From: Candidatus Hydrogenedentota bacterium
Lineage (GTDB): Bacteria; Hydrogenedentota; Hydrogenedentia; Hydrogenedentales; SLHB01
Direction: 5' to 3'
NCBI GenBank assembly: GCA_016934125.1
Contig: JAFGTL010000375.1
Coordinates: forward strand, 1 to 5,488
Length of the DNA: 5,488 nucleotides
The translations under genes were made by a program, and so were the position numbers. Numbering within the stretch: position 1 is the first letter of the stretch; every line of letters begins with the position of its first letter. Below the pieces are notes generated by a model. That model saw only the letters and a list, made by a program, of their open reading frames with translations, was not told the DNA's origin and ran no database searches. Positions 1 through 5,488 of this stretch are shown in pieces.

Positions 1-1
1 C

Positions 2-952
2 GAGTTCAAGGAGGAGATCGCCTTCTTCACGAGCGTATGCCGCGTGGTCGACGGCCTGGCCGGTTGCCGCGTGGGCGCGCTCGGCGCGCGGCCGGCCGCG
101 TTCAACACGGTGCGATACAGCGAGAAACTGCTCGAAGACTCGGGCATCTCCGTGGAGACGCTGGATCTCTCGGAGGTGCTGGGACGGATCGAACGGCTGA
201 AGGACACGGACGGCAAGGTGCGCAGCCGTCTGCAGCGCCTCGGCGCCTACGTGGAGGCCGGCGGCGTGCCGCCGGCTGCGCTCACGAAGATGGCGAAACT
301 CGCGCTCGTCATCGACGAATGGATGGCCCAGGCCGAACTGGACATCACGGCCGTCCAGTGCTGGACGGCGCTGGAGGAGTACCTGGGCGTGGTGCCGTGC
401 GCGGTGATGAGCATGATGAGCGACACCATGCGCTCGTCGGCCTGCGAGGTGGACGTCTGCGGCGCCGTGGCGATGCACGCGTTGGCGCTGGCCTCGCAGC
501 AGCCGAGTTTCCTGCTCGATTGGAACAACAACTACGGCGGCGATCCGGACAAGTGCGTCTGTTTCCATTGCTCGAACCTGCCCAAGAGCTGCCTCAAGGA
601 CGCGCGGATGGACTACCAGGAGATCATCGCGGGCACCGTCGGCAAGGACAACACCTACGGCACCGTGGCCGGCCGGATCAAGCCCGGGCCCATGACGTAT
701 GCCCGCCTCACCACCGTGGATACCGAGGGGATCGTGGCCGGCTACCTCGGCGAGGGCGAGTTCACTGCGGATCCCGTGAAGACCTTCGGCGGATACGGTG
801 TCGCCCGGATCCCCAACCTCCAGGGGTTGTTGCGCTTCATCTGCGAGAACGGATTCGAGCACCACGTGGCCATGAACCACAGCCAATGCGCGCGGGCCGT
901 GTTCGAGGCCTTCGACACCTACCTCGATTGGGACATGTACTGGCACCAGTAG
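2..952 (+). CDS. L-fucose/L-arabinose isomerase-family protein, 5'-partial
   Basis: The reading frame is open from base 2 with no stop upstream, so the gene begins outside the window; the GTG at 44 is an internal valine codon. 316 residues are visible. The family interconverts aldoses and ketoses in the cytoplasm with a divalent metal, usually Mn2+. Three candidate metal ligands can be seen: Glu in ACEVD (codon 446-448), Asp in LLDWN (518-520), and His in EHHVAMNH (860-865). The Glu-Asp spacing is 24 residues, the same as E337-D361 of E. coli FucI; the His would match H528. Relatives are roughly 450-500 residues, so about 150 N-terminal residues are probably missing. A cysteine cluster lies at 554-592 (CVCFHC, then another Cys). 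It is followed after 42 bases by the oxidoreductase gene, suggesting a shared pathway. The family call is fairly secure, but substrate and even isomerase activity are inferred; some members have no known reaction. Confidence 0.82.
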   Translation, partial: EFKEEIAFFTSVCRVVDGLAGCRVGALGARPAAFNTVRYSEKLLEDSGISVETLDLSEVLGRIERLKDTDGKVRSRLQRLGAYVEAGGVPPAALTKMAKLALVIDEWMAQAELDITAVQCWTALEEYLGVVPCAVMSMMSDTMRSSACEVDVCGAVAMHALALASQQPSFLLDWNNNYGGDPDKCVCFHCSNLPKSCLKDARMDYQEIIAGTVGKDNTYGTVAGRIKPGPMTYARLTTVDTEGIVAGYLGEGEFTADPVKTFGGYGVARIPNLQGLLRFICENGFEHHVAMNHSQCARAVFEAFDTYLDWDMYWHQ

Positions 953-960
953 GGCACGGA

Positions 961-975
961 CGGGCCGGACGCCCG
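961..975 (+). other. Short intergenic inverted repeat
   Basis: CGGGC and GCCCG flank a 5-base loop in the 42-base gap between the isomerase-like gene and the oxidoreductase gene. It is perfect but only 5 bp long, with no T-run after it, so it does not look like an intrinsic terminator. In DNA this GC-rich it may be chance. If real, it could protect or pause the operon mRNA. Confidence 0.2.
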
Positions 976-981
976 GACAGC

Positions 982-987
982 GAGGAG
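982..987 (+). promoter_or_regulatory. Ribosome binding site of the oxidoreductase gene
   Basis: GAGGAG lies 7 bases before the ATG at 995. This is good Shine-Dalgarno placement and supports that start. Confidence 0.7.
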
Positions 988-994
988 ACGCGAC

Positions 995-2023
995 ATGGCG
1001 AAGCTCGGTGTGGGCATCGTTGGAGCGGGCTGGGTGGCGGGAGAGCACATCCGCGCCTTCGAGGCGGATCCCCACACCCAGGTGCTTGCCCTGTGCTCGC
1101 GGACGGAGGAAGGCGCCCGCGCCAAGGCCGCGGAGTGCGGCGTTGCCTGCGAGTTCTTCACGGACTACGCGAAGATGCTCGATCAGGACGGCATCGACAT
1201 CATCGCCATCGCGACGCCGCCCGACTGCCACGAGGAGGAGGCGGTGGCCGCGGCCGAAGCGGGCAAGCACATCCTCATCGAAAAGGCCATGGCCACGACG
1301 CTCGAGGGGGCCCGCGCCGTCCGCGATGCCGTGGCCAATGCGGGTGTCAAGACCGTGGTGAGCTTCGTGCTGCGGTGGAACCCCCTCATCGGCATCATCC
1401 GCGCCCAACTCGCGGACAACGCCATCGGCAGCGTGATGCTGGGCGAGGTGGATTACTTCCACGGCATCGGCCCCTGGTATAAGCAGTACGCGTGGCACGT
1501 CAAGAAAGACGTGGGCGTGAGTTCGCTGCTGTCGGCGGGATGCCACGCCGTGGATACGCTCCGCTGCTTCATGGGCGGCGACATCGCGGAGGTGTTCCAG
1601 TACTCGACGTCCACGAAGGGCGCCGAGTTCGCCGAGTACGAGTACGATCCGACGAGCTGCACGCTGTGCAAGTTCTCCGACGGCCGGCTCGGGAAGGTGG
1701 CGTCGTCCATCGACTGCGTTCAGCCCTATGTATTCAACATCAACCTCGTGGGCACCCACGGGACGATCAAGAACAACCGGCTCTACTCGAAGAAGAAGTT
1801 CCCCGGGCAGACGGGGTGGGTGGAGATCCCCACCGTTCTGCCCGACAGCGGGGAGGTGAGCCACCGCCCGTTCCAACTCGAGGTGGCCCACCTCGTCGAC
1901 TGCATTCTGCATGACAAGGACTCGCACTGCGACGTCGCAGACTCCTACCGGACGCATGAAGTCTGCTTCGCGGCGGATCAGTCCGCCGAACGTGGTGCGC
2001 CCGTACAACTGCCGTTGCCGTAG
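995..2023 (+). CDS. Gfo/Idh/MocA family NAD(P)-dependent oxidoreductase
   Basis: A complete 342-residue protein of normal length for this family of cytoplasmic dehydrogenases acting on sugars, inositols and related polyols. The N-terminal Rossmann fold (about residues 1-120) has the dinucleotide motif GIVGAGWVAG at 7-16 and the ATPP segment at 73-76. The family's EKP motif appears as E96-K97-A98: the catalytic lysine is kept but the proline is replaced. The C-terminal alpha/beta domain has the GCHAVD motif with H184 and D187. The aspartate usually found four residues before that histidine is serine (S180). There are twelve cysteines, including C222-x2-C225. ATG 995 is chosen for its Shine-Dalgarno sequence and because the Rossmann strand begins directly after it. 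Its place between an isomerase-family gene and sugar transporter genes suggests it oxidises or reduces the imported compound. The exact substrate, and NAD versus NADP, cannot be read from the sequence. Confidence 0.93.
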   Translation: MAKLGVGIVGAGWVAGEHIRAFEADPHTQVLALCSRTEEGARAKAAECGVACEFFTDYAKMLDQDGIDIIAIATPPDCHEEEAVAAAEAGKHILIEKAMATTLEGARAVRDAVANAGVKTVVSFVLRWNPLIGIIRAQLADNAIGSVMLGEVDYFHGIGPWYKQYAWHVKKDVGVSSLLSAGCHAVDTLRCFMGGDIAEVFQYSTSTKGAEFAEYEYDPTSCTLCKFSDGRLGKVASSIDCVQPYVFNINLVGTHGTIKNNRLYSKKKFPGQTGWVEIPTVLPDSGEVSHRPFQLEVAHLVDCILHDKDSHCDVADSYRTHEVCFAADQSAERGAPVQLPLP

Positions 2024-2031
2024 GCCGGATG

Positions 2032-2045
2032 GGAAGGTGTAGGTG
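2032..2045 (+). promoter_or_regulatory. Possible ribosome binding sites of the permease gene
   Basis: Two purine-rich candidates precede the ATG at 2049: GGAAGG at 2032-2037, 11 bases away, and AGGTG at 2041-2045, only 3 bases away. Neither spacing is ideal, so initiation may be weak or helped by translation of the preceding gene, which ends 25 bases upstream. The start is not in doubt, because an in-frame TAG sits directly before the ATG. Confidence 0.45.
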
Positions 2046-2048
2046 TAG

Positions 2049-3059
2049 ATGAAACGGTTTGTCGCGCGGTATTCGCCGCTCTTCATTCTGGCGGGCCTGT
2101 GCATCGTTCTGGCGGTGATCTCGCCCGAGTTCCGCCAGCCGGACAATTTCAGGAATGTGGCCTATCGCACGTGTGTCGTGGGCATCGTGGCCACCGGCCA
2201 GACGCTCGTCATCCTGACGGCCGGCATCGATCTCTCCGTCGGCAGCGTCGCCGCCGTGTCCGGTGTGGTGGCCTGCATGCTCATGGTGAGGGGCGCCGCG
2301 TACGCCTCGCTGATCGGCCTGGCCATCCGGGCCCTGGGCCATCCCCACCTCGCCGATGCGCTCGAAGTGAGCGTGGTGGTTGCGTCGGTAGGCGCCGGCG
2401 TCCTCGTCGGCAGCCTGTGCGGGGCCATCAGCGGGCTGCTCTCCACCAAGGGCAAACTGCCGCCCTTCATCGCCACGCTCGGCATGATGATGGCCGCGAG
2501 CGGCGCCGCGCTTCTGTTGTCCGGCGCCCAGCCCATCTTCGGCCTGCCCGAATCGTTCCGGTATCTGGGCGGTGCGCGCGGCTGGTGGATTCCTGTCGTG
2601 ATCACCGGCCTGATCGCGGGCGTTTTCGCCGTCGTGCTCACCTTCACCCGGTTCGGCCGCGCCCTCTACGCCACCGGCGGCAGCCTGCAGGGCGCCCGGC
2701 TGTCGGGCATCGCCGTCGATCGCGTCCGCACGGCCGCGTTCGCCCTGTGCGGCATGCTGAGCGGATTCGCGGGCGTCATGCTCGCCTCGAAAGTAGGGAT
2801 CGGCGATCCGAAGGCCGCCGAAGGCATGGAACTGGACGCCATCGCGGCGTGCGTGATCGGCGGGGCGAGCCTGATGGGCGGCGAAGGGAGCTGCGTCGGT
2901 TCGCTGGCGGGCGCGCTCATCATGACGGTGCTGGTGAACTTCTGCAATCTGCGCCAACTCGACGCCCACTGGCAGAAAGTCCTTGTGGGTTCGCTCATCA
3001 TCGTGTTGGTGTATTACGATACCTTTCGGAAACGGAAAGCGGGCTTGATCCGCGACTGA
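2049..3059 (+). CDS. RbsC-type sugar ABC transporter permease
   Basis: A 336-residue inner-membrane permease of the ribose/xylose/galactose class (BPD_transp_2). It would form the channel through which the bound sugar passes, driven by a RbsA-type ATPase. Hydrophobic segments lie near residues 10-26, 41-58, 62-80, 107-131, 138-160, 180-199, 226-247, 282-300 and 309-323. Family signatures are AGIDLSVGS at 58-66, FIATLGMM at 140-147, the cytoplasmic loop GGSLQGARLSGI at 210-221, and ELDAIAACVIGG with GGEG at 261-280. The first ATG after an in-frame stop is the only sensible start; the next Met is residue 77. Two oddities: the region between AGIDLSVGS and FIATL is about 25 residues longer than in E. 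coli RbsC as I recall it, and the coupling loop reads SLQG where RbsC has NEAA. The binding-protein gene follows after 19 bases; no ATPase gene is in the window. The family is clear, the sugar unknown. Confidence 0.94.
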   Translation: MKRFVARYSPLFILAGLCIVLAVISPEFRQPDNFRNVAYRTCVVGIVATGQTLVILTAGIDLSVGSVAAVSGVVACMLMVRGAAYASLIGLAIRALGHPHLADALEVSVVVASVGAGVLVGSLCGAISGLLSTKGKLPPFIATLGMMMAASGAALLLSGAQPIFGLPESFRYLGGARGWWIPVVITGLIAGVFAVVLTFTRFGRALYATGGSLQGARLSGIAVDRVRTAAFALCGMLSGFAGVMLASKVGIGDPKAAEGMELDAIAACVIGGASLMGGEGSCVGSLAGALIMTVLVNFCNLRQLDAHWQKVLVGSLIIVLVYYDTFRKRKAGLIRD

Positions 3060-3063
3060 GCGC

Positions 3064-3070
3064 GGGGGAG
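3064..3070 (+). promoter_or_regulatory. Ribosome binding site deciding the binding-protein start
   Basis: GGGGGAG ends 8 bases before ATG 3079 but only 2 bases before the in-frame TTG at 3073. The spacing selects the ATG and a 344-residue product instead of the longer TTG form. Confidence 0.7.
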
Positions 3071-3078
3071 AGTTGATC

Positions 3079-4113
3079 ATGACACGCACACTGATCCTGT
3101 TGACGGTACTCGGGCTGATCGTGGGCTGTGGACAGAGTGGGCCCGCGTCCAGGGACGATGTCGCGCCGCCCGAGGCGCCGGATGGCGCCAGCACGGCCGC
3201 GCCGCCTGCCCCGGAGGCCCCGGAGGCCCAGAAGGCGGGGGGCTACAAGATCGCCGTGGTGCCGAAGGGCCTCGTGCATCAGTTCTGGTTGACGGTGAAG
3301 GCCGGGGCCGAGGCCGCGGCCGGCGAGTATGGCGCGGAGATCGTCTGGAATGGCCCGCCCAAGGAGACGGAGGTGGCCACCCAGATCGAGATCCTGGAGG
3401 ACATGATCACCAGCGGCGTGGACGCCATCGTCATGGCCGCGTGTCATGAAACGGCCCTGATCGACGTGCTTCAGCGCGCGGCCGGCAAGGGCATCCCCAT
3501 CGTCACCATCGATTCCGGCGTCAAATCCGACATCCCCGTGACCTTCGTGGCCACAGACAACCTCGCCGGCGCGAAGGCGGCTGCGCATGCCCTCGCCGAA
3601 CTCGTCGGCGAGCAGGGCAAGGTGGGCGTGATCCCCTTCGTGCCCGGGGCGGCGACCTCCGAGCTGCGCGAGAAAGGCTTCCTCGAGGGCATCGCCGAGT
3701 TCCCGAACATTACGGCGCTGGAGCCGCTGTATTCCCAGAGCGACGTGGCCAAGGGCATGGCCGTCACCGAGGACATGATGACGGCCCACGCCGATCTCAA
3801 GGGCATCTTCGCGGCCAACGAGGCCAGCGCCATCGGCGCCGCCCAGGCCCTCGAGGCCGCCGGCAAGGCGGGCGCCATCAAACTCGTGGCCTTCGACGCG
3901 CCCGACGAGGAGATCCAGGCCCTGAAAAAGGGCACGATCCAGGCCCTCATCGTCCAGAACCCCTTCCAGATGGGATACCAGGGCGTCAAGGCGGCCATCG
4001 ATCACATCGAGGGGCGTCCGGTAGAGAAACGCATCGACACGGGCGTCACCGTAGTCACGATGGACAACTTCAACGAGCCCGACGTACAGAAACTGCTCTA
4101 TCCGCTGAAGTGA
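3079..4113 (+). CDS. RbsB-like sugar-binding lipoprotein of an ABC transporter
   Basis: A 344-residue periplasmic binding protein of the Peripla_BP_4 type that captures a sugar or polyol and delivers it to the permease encoded just upstream. The N-terminus is a lipoprotein signal: Arg3, a hydrophobic core at 5-15, and the lipobox IVGC with the lipidated cysteine at 17, so the protein is probably membrane-anchored. A flexible Pro/Ala/Glu linker fills about 18-55. The two-lobed binding domain runs from YKIAVV (56) to the end. Comparison with E. coli RbsB from memory places D145, R197, N247, F272, D273 and Q293 at its ligand positions D89, R141, N190, F214, D215 and Q235. However, N13, N64, R90 and F164 become H67, A120, S146 and S221. 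The family and role are firm; the changed pocket argues against ribose as ligand. The ATG start is preferred over TTG 3073 because of ribosome-site spacing. Confidence 0.94.
   Translation: MTRTLILLTVLGLIVGCGQSGPASRDDVAPPEAPDGASTAAPPAPEAPEAQKAGGYKIAVVPKGLVHQFWLTVKAGAEAAAGEYGAEIVWNGPPKETEVATQIEILEDMITSGVDAIVMAACHETALIDVLQRAAGKGIPIVTIDSGVKSDIPVTFVATDNLAGAKAAAHALAELVGEQGKVGVIPFVPGAATSELREKGFLEGIAEFPNITALEPLYSQSDVAKGMAVTEDMMTAHADLKGIFAANEASAIGAAQALEAAGKAGAIKLVAFDAPDEEIQALKKGTIQALIVQNPFQMGYQGVKAAIDHIEGRPVEKRIDTGVTVVTMDNFNEPDVQKLLYPLK
3209..3229 (+). repeat. 9-bp tandem repeat in the lipoprotein linker
   Basis: Two exact copies of CCCCGGAGG stand head to tail at 3209-3217 and 3218-3226, followed by a partial third copy, CCC. 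The 9-base unit keeps the frame and encodes repeated Pro-Glu-Ala in the linker between the lipid anchor and the binding domain. It probably arose by slippage and could change linker length without breaking the gene. Confidence 0.7.
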
Positions 4114-4123
4114 CGCGCGCCCG

Positions 4124-4140
4124 GCCTGGGATGCTCAGGC
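4124..4140. terminator. Weak inverted repeat at the convergent gene ends
   Basis: GCCTGGG and CTCAGGC flank the loop ATG: seven pairs, one of them a G-T wobble in the plus-strand RNA. It covers most of the 21-base gap between the two convergent genes and includes the rarA stop codon. No T-run follows on either strand, so it is not a classic intrinsic terminator. Its position suggests it may help end one or both transcripts or protect their 3' ends. Confidence 0.3.
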
Positions 4141-5466
4141 GTCTTCGTCGCGATCGCGCCGATCGAACGCGTCGAGGCGCTCCTTGAACTCGGCTTCCGT
4201 GCCGCGATCGCTGGGGTGGTAGTAGGTGCCGCGGGGCACGCCGTAATCCTGCGGCACGTAGCCGTCCTCGTAGTCGTGGGCGTACTTGTATCCCGCGCCC
4301 CGCCCGAGCCGTTCGGCGCCGCGGTAGTGCGTGTCCTGGAGATGCTTGGGCACCGCAACCGTCCTGCCCTCCTGGACATCCTTGCGTGCGGCCGCGATGC
4401 CCATGTACGCCGCGTTGCTCTTGGGCGCGCAGGCCACGTAGGTGGCCGCGTGGGCGAGAATGATCTGCGCCTCCGGCAGGCCGATGAACTCGCACGCCTG
4501 CCACGCGGCCGTGGCGAGCACCAGCGCCATGGGATCGGCATTGCCCACGTCCTCGGACGCGGCGATACAGATGCGGCGCGCGATGAAGCGCGGCTCTTCG
4601 CCCGCCTCGAGCATCCGCGCCATCCAATACAGGGCCGAGTCGGGATCCGTGCCCCGCATGCTCTTGATAAACGCCGACGCCGCGTCGTAGTGCCCGTCGC
4701 CGGTGCCGTCGTAATGGAGCATCTTCTTCTGGATGGACTCCTGGGCCACCTCGACGGTGATGTGGATCGTCCCGTCCTCGGGCGGCGTCGTCAGCATGGC
4801 CACCTCGAGCGCGTTCAGGGCGCGGCGCGCGTCGCCTTCGGCATAGGTGGCGAGGTGAAGCAGCGCGTCTTCGTCCGCGGCCACGTCGACGCCCTCGACG
4901 CCGCGCTCCGGATGGGTGAGCGCGCGCTTCAGCAACTCCACCACCTGCTCCTCGCTGAGCCGAACCAACTCGAAGATCTGCGAGCGCGACAGCAATGGCG
5001 CCACCACCGAAAAGAACGGATTCTCCGTCGTGGCGCCGATGAGGACGATGTCGCCGTTTTCGACAGCGGGCAGCAGGGCATCCTGTTGGGCCCGGTTGAA
5101 CCGGTGGATTTCGTCGATGAAGACGATGGTCTTGCGGTTGTCGTGGATACGCCGCTGCTTGGCCTCGGCGATGAGTTGGCGCAGTTCCTTCACGCCCGAC
5201 GTCACCGCGTTGAGATTCTCGAAGGCGGACTGCGTACGCATGGCCACGATGCGGGCGAGGGCCGTCTTCCCACAGCCCGGCGGGCCGAACAGGATCAGCG
5301 ATGTGACGCGATCCGCTTCGATGGCGCGGCGCAGGATCTTGCCCGGGCCGAGGATATGCTCCTGCCCGATCAGATCGTCGAGCGTCCGCGGGGCCATGCG
5401 CCGGGCCAGGGGGGCTTCCCGGCGCAAGCGTTCGGCCGCAGACGCTTCGAAGAGATCGCCACACAT
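4135..5466 (-). CDS. rarA: Replication-associated recombination protein A, AAA+ ATPase
   Basis: A complete 443-residue cytoplasmic protein, close to the 447 of E. coli RarA (MgsA). This clamp-loader-like AAA+ ATPase acts at stalled replication forks and interacts with single-strand-binding protein. In order: an N-terminal stretch typical of RarA (DLFEASAAERL, 4-14); APRTLDDLIGQEHILG at 25-40; Walker A GPPGCGKT at 61-68; Walker B IVFIDEIH at 114-121 with D118 and E119; sensor 1 near TTEN 146-149; likely arginine finger R161 in LLSRSQIF; sensor 2 GDARRALN at 211-218; then the tetramerisation region with SEDVGNADP (304-312), PKSNAAY (348-354) and the C-terminal GYKYAHDYEDGYVPQ (392-406). All key ATPase residues are present. 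The ATG at 5466 is supported by AGGA seven bases upstream and by the family N-terminus. It converges on the sugar operon and is unlikely to share its function. Confidence 0.97.
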   Translation of the reverse strand: MCGDLFEASAAERLRREAPLARRMAPRTLDDLIGQEHILGPGKILRRAIEADRVTSLILFGPPGCGKTALARIVAMRTQSAFENLNAVTSGVKELRQLIAEAKQRRIHDNRKTIVFIDEIHRFNRAQQDALLPAVENGDIVLIGATTENPFFSVVAPLLSRSQIFELVRLSEEQVVELLKRALTHPERGVEGVDVAADEDALLHLATYAEGDARRALNALEVAMLTTPPEDGTIHITVEVAQESIQKKMLHYDGTGDGHYDAASAFIKSMRGTDPDSALYWMARMLEAGEEPRFIARRICIAASEDVGNADPMALVLATAAWQACEFIGLPEAQIILAHAATYVACAPKSNAAYMGIAAARKDVQEGRTVAVPKHLQDTHYRGAERLGRGAGYKYAHDYEDGYVPQDYGVPRGTYYHPSDRGTEAEFKERLDAFDRRDRDEDA

Positions 5467-5473
5467 GCGATCA

Positions 5474-5477
5474 TCCT
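5474..5477 (-). promoter_or_regulatory. Ribosome binding site of rarA
   Basis: Read on the minus strand, AGGA (within GGTAGGA) lies 7 bases before the rarA ATG. Only 22 bases lie beyond the start in this window, so the promoter is outside it. Confidence 0.6.
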
Positions 5478-5488
5478 ACCGCTTCCAC

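Noticed and set aside
44..46. GTG as the start of the isomerase-like gene
   Set aside because: The same frame stays open to the window edge with family-like sequence before it, and a start here would remove the N-terminal half of the protein.
37..1482. 481-residue plus-strand frame overlapping the first two genes
   Set aside because: It crosses two well-supported genes in another frame, and its product is Arg/Gly-rich with no domain. It is a composition artefact.
3073..3075. TTG as the start of the binding-protein gene
   Set aside because: It lies only 2 bases after the Shine-Dalgarno sequence; the ATG six bases later has proper spacing and leaves a normal lipoprotein signal.
1767..3194. 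475-residue minus-strand open frame opposite the permease
   Set aside because: It runs opposite the whole permease gene and parts of its neighbours. Its product is full of Arg, His, Ala and Gly with no recognisable fold, as expected from antisense reading of GC-rich codons.
2998..4005. 335-residue minus-strand open frame opposite the binding-protein gene
   Set aside because: The product is Gly/Leu/Asp/His-rich low-complexity sequence antisense to a clear RbsB-like gene, with no family signature.
4070..5464. 464-residue minus-strand frame overlapping rarA
   Set aside because: The +1/-1 shadow of rarA is Arg-rich without motifs, while the rarA frame has every AAA+ motif intact.
1..5488. CRISPR array, tRNA or rRNA gene, insertion sequence, or defence system
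   Set aside because: I saw no spaced repeats, no tRNA-like cloverleaf or rRNA sequence, no transposase and no terminal inverted repeats; essentially all of the DNA is taken up by the five genes.

Overview
The window is GC-rich bacterial DNA with almost no intergenic space. G or C is strongly preferred at third codon positions, so long spurious ORFs appear in the other frames. It holds four genes on the plus strand that look like part of one operon, and one convergent housekeeping gene on the minus strand. The lipoprotein form of the binding protein and the mix of sugar genes would fit a GC-rich heterotroph such as a member of the Planctomycetota, Hydrogenedentota or Armatimonadota. That placement is a guess: no marker gene here fixes the lineage.

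Plus strand, 2-4113. The order is: (1) the C-terminal two thirds of an L-fucose/L-arabinose isomerase-family protein, whose start lies outside the window; (2) a Gfo/Idh/MocA-type NAD(P)-dependent oxidoreductase; (3) a RbsC-type sugar ABC permease; (4) a RbsB-type sugar-binding lipoprotein. Gaps are 42, 25 and 19 bases, each downstream gene has a Shine-Dalgarno-like sequence, and no promoter or strong terminator is seen between them. The likely picture is an uptake-and-catabolism operon: the lipoprotein captures a sugar or polyol, the permease imports it, and the oxidoreductase and isomerase-like protein process it. The ATPase (RbsA type) that such a permease needs is not in the window and is probably upstream. 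The substrate cannot be named. The binding protein keeps the ribose-protein scaffold residues but changes several pocket residues, so ribose itself is unlikely.

Minus strand, 4135-5466. This is a complete rarA (mgsA) gene for the AAA+ replication-associated recombination protein A, ending 21 bases from the end of the binding-protein gene. It is unrelated in function to the sugar operon. A short inverted repeat overlaps its stop codon at the convergent junction.

I do not see a clearly new biological system. The points worth a second look are non-canonical residues at positions that are normally diagnostic: the oxidoreductase active site, the permease coupling loop and the binding-protein pocket. 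Also notable are an extra loop in the permease and many cysteines in the two enzymes.
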